Positions 11,352 to 23,300 of a stretch of DNA of 64,000 nt are shown here, piece after piece. Source of the stretch: Phoronis australis (Eukaryota; Phoronida; Phoronidae); contig NMRA01000270.1 in the NCBI GenBank assembly GCA_002633005.1, positions 62,001-126,000 of the forward strand, in the 5' to 3' direction. Below the pieces are notes generated by a model. It was not told where the DNA came from. It saw only the letters and a list, made by a program, of their open reading frames with translations, and did not search any database. Every line of letters starts with the position of its first letter. Position 1 is the stretch's first letter. Both the position numbers and the translations under genes were made by a program.

Positions 11352-14300
11352 CTGGAGTAATAAAGTTAAACATGTGAGAAATTGGGACATTGCTATTGTT
11401 AAAGTTGAATACAGGAAGAAACACGGTATTTAAAAATACAACTGAACAAACCTTTAAACATTACATGTCAGTAAAAATGACAGCAAACGTTCTATGTGAC
11501 TAATAGCCTGCTGTTAATCTATTCTGAGTTTAGATATTACATTGTCAGTACAAGAGGCATAAAACTGACATTAGAATCTTGTCAAGGCCTCCTGAAGGTA
11601 GCCGACAATCTTTGCCAGTTATCATTCACAATCCACCAATCAATAACTAGTAAAAGCACATTCTTTCTGTACCCACACAACCCCTCAAATGCGCAAGTTG
11701 AAATATCAAGCTGTACATCTGTCTCAATTAAGTTATTACAGAAAGTTTCAAGATACTTTTTCGTTTGTGAACCTCTATCAGTTTTATAAGTGATGTTACA
11801 AATTGTCAATCAGCACGGTGCTACTTACAGCAGCCAATCAACAGCCAGGATCAAGCTGACGTCCCTGACAGGAAGGCCTACAGAACCCAACACCATCAGC
11901 ATCATGACAATACCCGTGCCCGGGATACTGGCAGCTCCAATACTGGCCAACATTGAAGTCAAACTGTAACACAACAAAACAATGCTCGACATGTGACATG
12001 TAGTAGACTAAGCAACCCACAGAGAGCACTATCTTTAAAACCTTATTTACTGGTCCTCTAATTTTCCCCAGCAACATACATATGTCAATACTCAACGAAA
12101 CTGCTTTCACTGACCTTACATGTCAATTTCAAAAAGCCTATTGTGTGTGTGACACCTGTGACTTACAACCCACTGCAAAATTCTAAGCCATTTTGCAGAC
12201 TAGTTATCCCCCCAAGCCCAAAATGAGACCTAGCCGCGCGCAGTAAGTAGTAAACCACAACATATTTACTTGTAAAGAATCTTGCAATAGTGATCTTTTA
12301 TGATTGTGTTTAACTCAAAAGACACTTATAACAGACCCCAGGTAATAGATTGCATTTCTTCAGACATAAAGCTAGTGTTAAACTCAAAAGACACTTATAA
12401 CAGTTCCCAGGTAATAGATTGCATTTCTTCAGACATAAAGCTAGTGTTAAACTCAAAAGACACTTATAACAGTTCCCAGGTAATAGATTGCATTTCTTCA
12501 GACATAAAGCTAGTGTTAAACTCAAAAGACACTTATAACAGTTCCCAGGTAATAGATTGCATTTCTTCAGACATAAAGCTAGTGTTAAACTCAAAAGACA
12601 CTTATAACAGTTCCCAGGTAATANGATGGTGGCGACCGCCTCATAGAGAGCCGTACCGTCCATGTTGACTGTGGCGCCAATAGGGATGGCAAACCTGGTG
12701 ACACGCTGGTCGATACCCAGGTTTTCCTCTAGACACTGTAGGGAAATGGGCAAGGTGGCAGCACTGCAGGATAGAGGAGGTATAGTGTTGTATTATACAA
12801 ACACGACATTTTATGCACTTCTTAGGCCGTACACTAAAGACGTCTACACACCAACATTTTATGCACTTTTTAGACTGTACACCAATAACCAGAATTACAG
12901 AAATAAAACTCAACATTAACATTAAGACCTTTTGTCCCACAATGCAACTGTGATTAACCACTGACATCAACCATACAATAACCTAAAGAAAGAATATCTA
13001 ACTCATGTCATATGCATGTAGTGGCCAGGAAACATGATGGATATGATGGTATGTTCTACAAAAGACATTTGCATGTTTGATCCACAGATGTGAACAGGGA
13101 TGACGTCAGTGACAATCAAGGAAGATAGCTGTTTTCATTTTTCAGGGCTTGGAATGACCAATGACAAAAAACGCGGAAACTTTTACGGCCCAAAAGTTAA
13201 AACATCATGCGCGCTTGAAACAGTCGATGTGCACCTTGCGCCGACAAAAATCGGTCGGACTAAGAAAAAAAAAAAAGAAACGTTACCACCATCAGTAGCA
13301 TGCGTCTGCGTCTTTTTATCTCGTCCATCCACTCCCACCCCCACACATTTTTGGCTGCAGAGCCGTAGTGTTTACAATCACACGAGACGCCATTGAAAAT
13401 CCAACCACGCTATCCCAAATGCCCCGGCAATGTTGACAATTTATGTTCCTCCGAAGCATAAAGAGCAACTTCCGCTTTTCGTGGTGAACGTCGTCGGCAA
13501 CGCCGCGGTAAGAAAGGACTTTGCTGCGGAAATTTTATATCAACTCCAATTTTTTTTTATGCGGACAGAACATTTGAAAAAAGCGGAAATCCGCGTTTCT
13601 GCGGAAAATTCCAAGCCCTGATTTTTGCTAATTTTATTGCTTACTATGTGGGATTAGATAATTAGAAGTTCTCAGACAATTCCTCTAACCAAGCCCCCTC
13701 ATGAGATTCGCATCGCCCGTGGGGATATTTATAATTCTTCTTAATTGCACGGAGGGTCTAAATATAAATCTGGTACGTAACGTAACGTCTCTTGGTTCAT
13801 GACAAACATTATTTGTACAACACAGCACTCATTTCAAGTGACAAGAGCAGTTTCATAGTTCGAGTTTGAAACAGAACCATGCAGTCCTATGAATGTAACT
13901 TCTGGACAGCTTGAAACTTAATGTTTCGTTGTCATAGACCTGGTAATTCACGCAGTCGTCATTTTAAAAACGGGCCACTTTTTTAGGTTAAAAAAAAACA
14001 ATGCATTTGAGACATAATTATCATAAGGCACACGAAAAACAAGTTCTGCACTGTGATTAAGCACGAAACGCATTATTTTTAAACTCACCTAAAAAGAGAC
14101 TCTTTCACTGCATGAATCGGATGAATTTCATCAACAGTGCAGTTAAACACACATTCTGGTCAGGATACTCCACAGCAGCGGACATAAACCCATCAACTCC
14201 ATTCATAGATCGCAACATTACCCGCCACCCCATTTGCCTTCCATCTGGACTTACCTTGATGCAGTACCCAAGGCAGTAATCCAGGCCTGGAGCATGCCAC

Positions 14301-17300
14301 GTAGGAACCACAGGGGATTCTTCCTTGTACACACAAAGTAGATCAATGGCAACGTGATAATGGCATGTATAGCCAGGCCAGTTATCACGGTTACCATGTA
14401 CATGCCCAGTTGCTTGGCAACAGCAACCATGTCTTTGATAGCCATCAACTTGCCCGCAATCAAACACATAATGCCGAATGGCGAGTACCTGTAGACAGAA
14501 ATATACCATTAATTTCTTCCTGGAAGTGCTTCTTGAGTGTCTTGGGTCTACAAAACAAACCCTAGTTACTCCAACAAGGTATCTGAGGAACGTTTACTAT
14601 CAATGCAAATTAACTTTTTTTATCTGATCCAATAAGGCCGTCCCGGATTACACAGCGATAGAACTCTTCTTTGACCTGGAGGTAAGAAAGCACGTTATTT
14701 TCGTTGGCCTAGCTTTGAAATATCAAGTACATTTTTCAAAAGTCATAACAGAAACAATCAGGTGCCCGAAACATTCCTGATTCCAAGTGTTTTAAAAGTA
14801 TCAGAATAGAAAGGTATCTAAAATATCTTTTTGTTTTCGTATTTTGCAAATTTTTTTCATGAAAGTCCCATTTCTGACAGCCCTTAATGCAAAAGTGGAA
14901 GTATTTGAAGACAACTGAGTAAAGCACAAAATTTGAAAGTTGCACGACACATTCAGCCATTTCCGATATATGGTGTTCCAAAGTTAGCCAAATTTGGACA
15001 CGTAACAGAGTTACTGCCCTCTATGGGACACTTCGGACACACAAGACAGAGTTACTTGCCCATCAGATATTTTTAATACAGAAATGCACAAAACAGTGTT
15101 ACTGACACCTACAAGACACTTTCAACAAACGAGAGTTACTGCCCCCTATGGGATACTTTGATCATACCAGACAGTGACACTGTCCCCTATGGGATACCTT
15201 GATCATACCAGACAGTGACATTGCCCCCTATGGGATACTTTGATCATACCAGACAGTGACACTGCCCCCNNNNNNNNNNNNNNNNNNNNNNNNNNNNNNN
15301 NNNNNNNNNNNTTACCACCATCACTAGCATGCGTCTGCGTCCTTTTAGCTCGTCCTTCCACACCCAACCCACACATTTTTGGCTGCAGAGCCGAAGTATT
15401 TGTCGCCGCGGTTTACAATAACACGAGACGCCATTGAAAATCCCACCACGCTTACCCAGATGCCCCGGCAATGTTGACAATTTACGTTCCTCCGAAACAT
15501 AAAGAGCAACTTCCGCTTTTCGAGGTGAACGTCGTCTGCAACGCCGCAGTAAGAAAGGAATTTGCCTCGGAAATTTTATATAAAATCCGATTTTTTTTAC
15601 GCGGAAATATAATAAAATGCGCGGACAGAACATTTTAAAAAAGCGGAAATCCGCGTTTCCGTGGAAAATTCCAAGCCCTGGATTAACCACTGACATCAAC
15701 CATACAATAACCTAAAGAAAGAATAACTAACTCATGTCATTTGCATGTAGTGGCCAGAAAACATGATGGATATGATGGTATGTTCTACAAAAGACATTCG
15801 CATGTTTGATCCACAGATATGAACAGGGATGATGTCAGTGACAATCAAGGAAGATAGTTGTTTTCATTTTTGCTAATTTTATTGCTTACTATGTGGGATT
15901 AGATAATTAGAAGTTCTCAGACAATTCCTCTAACCAAGCCCCCTCATGAGATTTGCATTGCCCGTGGGGATATTTATAAGTGCACAGAGGGTCTAGATAT
16001 GAATCTGGTACGTAACGTAACGTCTCTTGGTTCATGACAAACATTACTTGTACAACACAGCACTCATTTCAAGTGACAAGAGCAGTTTCATAGTTCGAGT
16101 TTGAAACAGAACCAGTCCTATGAATGTAACTTCTGGACAGCTTGAAACTTAATATTTTGTAGTCATAGACCTGCTTATTCACGCAGTCATCATTTTAAAA
16201 ACGGGCCACTTTTTTAGGTTAAAAAGAAACAATGCATGTGAGACATAATTATCATGAGGCACGCTAAAAACAAGTTCTGCACTGTGATTAAGCGCGAAAC
16301 GCATTATTTTTAAACTCACCTAAAAAGAGACTCTTTATAATATGGCGACTGCATGAATCGGATGTATTTCATCAACAGTGCAGTTAAACACACATTCTGG
16401 TCAGGATACTCCACAGTAGCGGACATAAACCCATCAACTCCATTCATAGATCGCAACATTACCTGCCACCCCATTTACCGTCAATCTGGACTTACCTTGA
16501 TGCAGTACCCAAGGCAGTAATCCAGGCCTGGAGCATGCCACGTAGGAACCACAGGGGATTCTTCCTTGTACACACAAAGTAGATCAATGGCAACGTGATA
16601 ATGGCATGTATAGCCAGGCCAGTTATCACGGTTACCATGTACATGCCCAGTTGCTTGGCAACAGCAACCATGTCTTTGATAGCCATCAACTTGCCCGCAA
16701 TCAAACACATAATGCCGAATGGCGAGTACCTGTAGACAGAAATATACCATTAATTTCTTCCTGGAAGTGCTTCTTGAGTGTCTTGGGTCTACAAAACAAA
16801 CCCTAGTTACTCCAACAAGGTATCTGAGGAACGTTTACTATCAATGCAAATTAACTTTTTTTATCTGATCCAATAAGGCCGTCCCGGATTACACAGCGAT
16901 AGAACTCTTCTTTGACCTGGAGGTAAGAAAGCACGTTATTTTCGTTGGCCTAGCTTTGAAATATCAAGTACATTTTTCAAAAGTCATAACAGAAACAATC
17001 AGGTGCCCGAAACATTCCTGATTCCAAGTGTTTTAAAAGTATCAGAATAGAAAGGTATCTAAAATATCTTTTTGTTTTCGTATTTTGCAAATTTTTTTCA
17101 TGAAAGTCCCATTTCTGACAGCCCTTAATGCAAAAGTGGAAGTATTTGAAGACAACTGAGTAAAGCACAAAATTTGAAAGTTGCACGACACATTCAGCCA
17201 TTTCCGATATATGGTGTTCCAAAGTTAGCCAAATTTGGACACGTAACAGAGTTACTGCCCTCTATGGGACACTTCGGACACACAAGACAGAGTTACTTGC

Positions 17301-20300
17301 CCATCAGATATTTTTAATACAGAAATGCACAAAACAGTGTTACTGACACCTACAAGACACTTTCAACAAACGAGAGTTACTGCCCCCTATGGGATACTTT
17401 GATCATACCAGACAGTGACACTGTCCCCTATGGGATACCTTGATCATACCAGACAGTGACATTGCCCCCTATGGGATACTTTGATCATACCAGACAGTGA
17501 CACTGCCCCCAATGGAATACTTTGATCATACCAGAAAGTGACACTGCCCCCTATGGGATACTTTGATCATACCAGACAATGACACTGCCACTTATGCGAC
17601 ACTTTTCAGACAAGACAGCGTTAAGCTAACCCCTTTGCAATTTAGCACATTCTAAAATTTCCCACAACCAAAATTATTTAACAAAAACAACACTTTTACC
17701 CATCTCTTAATTCGAACATAGTGCAGAAGTTCACATGTTTACTTTCTATTCATTTGCACATCCCTAGTGAACCCATGCTGACCTGTTTCTAACATTTTCT
17801 GCACCAATAATTAGCTACGATTATCATGTTTACTTTCTATTCATTCGTACATCCCTAGTGAGCACATCCGGACCTATTTCTAAAATTTTGCACACCAATT
17901 ATTATCCCCAATCATGTTTACATTCTATTCATTTGCACATCCTTGAGAGCATGCTAACGTATTTATAAAACGGACTTTCCTACTCACATTAGTGCCAAAA
18001 CATGGACTTTTCCATTTATTCACACATTGGTTGCCAACGATTATTTTACTTTTCATTCATTTCGAACACTGGCTGTATGATATTTCCAGCTATTCAATTG
18101 CTTTGTTTTATTTTGTGCGAAATTGTAGAGCGGTTACCGTACTGGGCACCATGGGACACTCTTAATAAACTATACAACATTTCTGCCCCCTATGGGACAC
18201 TTTCAACACACAAGAGAGTGTACTGACCCCTATAGGACACCTTCAACACATACACTATTGTTTAGATTGACACTCACCACATAATGATGTGAACCAGTCG
18301 CATGATTACTTCATTCAGTTCACAGAAGAAGTCCAGCATCACACGAGCTCTCTCTCCTAGTTTGCTTACAATGATACCAAAAGCAATACAGAAGGCTATA
18401 ATTCCTGTAATAAGAAAATGTCGAATGTTAATGGCACACACCTCAAAGCACCAATAACCCCACCTTCCATTACAAAAAACAACTTTTGGTTTGACCACTT
18501 TCTGTACTGAAACTTTGATGGTCTCAAAATGTTCCTTCATCAAGTTGGAGGAGACTTCAGGGCTTCAAAAGCGCTGACCACTCGACTTAGACTCTACAAA
18601 GTGGCTTGTCACAGCATGTCACCCTAAGACCAGATTCTACAAAGTGGCTTGTCACAGCATGTCATCCTAAGACCAGACTCTACAAAGTGACTTGTCACAG
18701 CATGTCACCCTAAGACCAGACTCTACAAAGTGGCTTGTCACAGCATGTCATCCTAAGACCAGACTCTACAAAGTGGCTTGTCACAGCATGTCATCTTATG
18801 AGTCAAACCATTGGTCTCAAGGAATACACAACTGCCAGTTTGTTCCAAGATCAACAAGAGCAACGCAGAGCGTTGAAATGCGCCCACGAATGCATCGCAA
18901 ATGGTGTGCTTTTAGGGTTATTTATTTATATCAAAAAAATGGCCACTAGATGGCGCAAAAACATACAATCCATCCAAAAACAGGAACATGCCATATTTCA
19001 GAAAAATCTGTCGAGGAACTTCAGAGAAACAAACGAAAACAGAATAAAATGGAATTGCCATTTGGGGGCACAGCGTCCGTTCCATCCACCTGAAAGTCTT
19101 CGTCTGTTATCTAAATATAAGTTCACTTAAGAAATTTAGTCAAGATCCTGCAGTGGGTTTTGGAGATACAGCTAAGGACGCAAAACAAAACAAAACCACC
19201 ACTAGGAGGCGCCACAGTAGTCAGTCACCATCATCAAACGTCCTCTTCAAACTGAAAACATATATGCCAATTTTCAAAACCATCCCTAGAATGATTTGGT
19301 TGATCGAGGGGTGGACGCCAAAAACAAGATTAGAAAACGGCAAAAATGGCCACCAGGTGGCGCAAAATAACTCGATTCCATCCAAAAACAGGAAGATAGC
19401 GTCATCTCACCAATAGATGCCTTTATTCAAAATTTTATGAAAATCTGTAGAGGACCTTTGAAGATACAGACTGCTAAACATAAAAAACTAAAACTGCCAC
19501 TAGGGGGCTCACCAGTAGTCAGACCTGTCCGAAAATCGTCTTCATCTATTGTCAACATCAAATAAATACACTTGCTAAATTAAGTAAAGACCCTGAAAAC
19601 AGTTTAATAGATACAGCCATGATTGCAAAAAAAACTGCCAATAGGAGGCAGCCCAGTAGTCAAAGTCGTCAGAAAATCATCGTCAGCCGTCCACTTAGTA
19701 GTAAAAACATACATGCCAATTTTTACAATTATCCTGAAAACGGTTTGGTTGATAGATAAGTGGACGCCAAAAAACTCGAAAAGAGTAAAAATGGCCAATA
19801 GGTGGCCCAAACTAGGTCGAATTCATCTGAAAACGGAGAGATAGCTACATCTCATTAATAGATGCCTATATGCCAAATTTTATGACAATACGATGAGGAC
19901 CTTTGAAGATACAGAGGTAAACGTAAAAAAATAAAACTGCCACTAGGTGGCACACCAGTTGTCAGATCTGTCCAAAAGTCGTCGTCTGTTGTTAACATCA
20001 TATAAATATACTTACTAAATTTCGTAAAGATCCTGCAAACGGTTTAGGAGATACAGCCATAGGTGCAAAAAAAAACTGCCACTAGGATGCGCCACAGTAG
20101 TCAAAATCGTCGGAAAATCATCGTCAACCGTCCCCTTCATAGTAAGCACACACACGCCAATTTTCACAATCATCCTTTGAGCGGTTTAGTTGATAGAGGG
20201 GTGGACGCAAAGAAACAGACTCGAAAACAGTAAAAATGGCCACTGGGTGGCGCAAACTACGTCGAATCCACCCGAAAACAGGAGGATAGCGTCATCTCAA

Positions 20301-23300
20301 TAATAGGTGCCTACATACCAAATTTCATGAAAATCTGTTAAGGACTTTTGAAGATACAAAGGTAAGCGTAAAAAACTAAAATTGCCACTAGGAGGCACAC
20401 CAGTAGTCAGATTCGTTTGAAAGTTCGCTCATGCCGTCCCATCTATAAAAGGAACACATATGCAAAATTTCATGAATATACCTCAATCGGTTTTGGAGAT
20501 AGAGCAGCGAACGCCAGACGCCACCCGAACAGATGGACGGACGGATGCAGATGACGGCATAATGCGTCCACACAGAAATATGTGGGCGCATAAAAATCAC
20601 GTCTTATCTGAGTAAGGAACAAGATGATACCAATTTTGTAGCGGTAGGTGGTCTAAATTAAACTTCACTTCTCGGACGGAACGCGGCGGGTTTGTAGCCA
20701 CTTCAAGTTTGACATCACATCAGAACAGGTTACTGTTTTTGCTTATCACTGTAGTTATCAAGTGTTGACAATGAGTGTTCAAAATTTAATATGAAGTTAA
20801 ATCCAGTGCTCCAAGCTTGCCTTCAATCAAACCAAATAAAAAAATATTGCAGACAATGAAGCAAGATTCGATTAATTACAGCATTAGACAATTACAACAA
20901 CCTCCATTTTGGACATCTCTCTGAATATGAAGCCGATTTTGCACTTTCGGAATAAAACCATTACACCCACTTGAAAAGCATGAGGAACCCAGTACAGGTA
21001 AAATTGACAGTCAGATGATGATTTTCTCAAGGTTCAAGTTTACTAATGTGAACTTAATAGCCCATTAATTCAGTCCTACTGCTTGGGCTGCTTGGTCACC
21101 AGTGTATTCCTCATTATGTCATAAAACTATATGTGCCTGCTGTTTGTTGGCAGCCCAGCCAGAGAGCTCTATTGTATTGGCAGGGAACGAGTAATTAAAA
21201 CTTGCACCTCAGTTCCCAAATTTAATTGGGTTTTGGCTTGAATTTTTACCTGTACTAGGTCCGTCATGAGCATTTTAAAAGTAGAGTAACAGTTAAAAGC
21301 GTAAAACAATCTTGGAAATCACTGGAAACCATCAACAACACCTTACCCAGCACATTAGGTCCCTGACTAAAGACAAGTTTCTTGGTCCTCTTAAAGCCTG
21401 GTGCAGGGGTCCCCGTTCCATTGGTTACATTCAGCGTGTATTCCACCATTGTGTCTAGAATCTCAATCGCTTCCACGCTTAAGTTGCCCGTAATGTTGGG
21501 ACTTGGCTTGATGGGAACGTCTTTATATATAGTTTTCTGGTTCATGAAACACGCTTGGAATAAGTTCTCAGGGACTAAGTTCCTGCAAAAGAAGTTTGAA
21601 AGCCAGAGTAAGAAATCTGATAATCTCAACTGGTCTAATCCATTCCACCAACAGGCTACGCCTCAACCATAAGTACAATCACGCTTTTTCAGCAATACGT
21701 CTGGAGCCCTGCCAAACTATTTGGAGCATAATATGGAAACTTCATGCTAAAACTCTATATTCTACAAGTTCTTGTAGCTGTTAGAGTGTAGCACCTACCG
21801 CAGCCTAGCTAGTTACAACATGGGCGGCGCATCATGGGCACCATAGAGGGCTATAGCCATAACTTATTTCAGTGCTGCGCCGCCCATGTACAAGGCAGCA
21901 TAACAATGACTTTCAGCCACACAGATAGTTGGCTAGCTACACTTATTAATAAACAATTAGAAAATTCGAAGATTTAATCGAGTTGAACTTGAAACCAAAA
22001 TAACTAATACAAACACCTGCATGCCACTTCTTCAATATTCAAATGAGGCAAAATGCGTCAATATGTGCTATCATCAGCTGACATTGTTTTCAGTGACCTG
22101 AGTTAGCAGCATTTCACACACTATATACACACACACCCCTTTAAGAGTCACATTTCGCGTTGCTATTCACAACACTATATTATGAACAAGCTTTTTGTCG
22201 AGGGAAAGGACATCTATAAACTACATTGGCTGACCTTCCCAACGACTAGTGATCATAGTAAAAACAGCAGTCATGGCAGCACTTCTTAACAAAATTGAGT
22301 ACAATTTCATACAATATTGTTCATGTTACAGTTGACTGAATTGGAAAATAAACCATGAACATGTTCAATCAGCCATGCTTTCATTGTTCAAGGTGTCGAT
22401 TGAGTACCCCGCCAGTAATTTTCGTTTCAGTATTGGGTACAGTACCGGCACCAAGAAGCAGTGTCTAACATTGCATTCTATAGAAGGGTACTAAATTGAA
22501 GTAATTTTTGCTTGATTTCATCAAGAGCATGCAGTTGCAATAATTGTCTGTGAATGCTTTTTCGTTAAGAAGAAAGACTTACACACAAATAAATTAAGAC
22601 ATAAAAAGAAATGAATTGATCAAATAAACGTGCAATTTGAATAACAGTTCAACCAAACCTTATAACATCTAGGAAAGCATCCAATGTGTTCAGGTTCTGA
22701 GTAGTATCAATGTCAGAATCATAAGGCTGGGAGTCAGCCACTCTGAGCTTGGGGTCACCGGGGTGGATGACAATGACAAGAATGATACCCAAGACGGCCG
22801 CCATGACTGTGGTGGAAAAGTAGTAGAGAAGTACACGACTGCCCAACTTGCCAAAGGCTTGGGCATCCAGTCGAGCTAGACCTGCAGGGAAGAGGGAAAC
22901 GTCATTGCACCACCAGCCAATCTGCTAGCTTACTATGTTAGTCATAACATTGACAGCAATTTTACTCAATTAAAGCCACCACCTACAGACACATTAAATG
23001 ACGAGTACTTCCTTATAGAAAGAGTATTAGCCCTCAGAATTTTAAAAGATATCATTAAGCAGAATGTAGTTCATTGCAGTTGCAAAATTTCGAGAAATTT
23101 CACACTTTGAAACAGAAGAGACCAATGCACCTGAAACTAGTCTCTTCATGACCGATGATCAAATCTCTGTATTTGGAATCCCACTACGAAAGTTTTGACA
23201 TTTTCCATTCTTTTTCTGTGCAAACTCAAGATATGCGTCTCAGTTGTTCTTTGCTAATCTAAGAGCACATTACGTTTTCTGCCGACGATTGCCTATTCCT

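Larger units (their letters stand above)
12952..15269. repeat. Direct duplication, copy A (contains exon 6 copy A and MITE copy 1)
   Basis: Matches 15681-17510. From 12952 to 13136 and from 13627 to about 14240 the copies differ by scattered substitutions and small indels. From about 14243 to 15269 I see no difference from 16484-17510. The MITE at 13143 is the main insertion. Best read as alternative haplotypes. Confidence 0.93.

Noticed and set aside
12300-12753. A 122-codon + frame and a 147-codon - frame
   Set aside because: The + frame is the 69-bp repeat. The - frame joins the real exon 7 to repeat sequence through an N.
14105-14509. A 134-codon - frame overlapping exon 6
   Set aside because: Out-of-frame shadow of exon 6; the 72-residue frame with NPLWFLRG is the real one.
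15244-15699. A 151-codon - frame
   Set aside because: Runs through the N gap and the MITE; no coding support.
14255-16729. True mutually exclusive exon pair
   Set aside because: Copies show no coding divergence and the duplication ends at an N gap; haplotype duplication is simpler.
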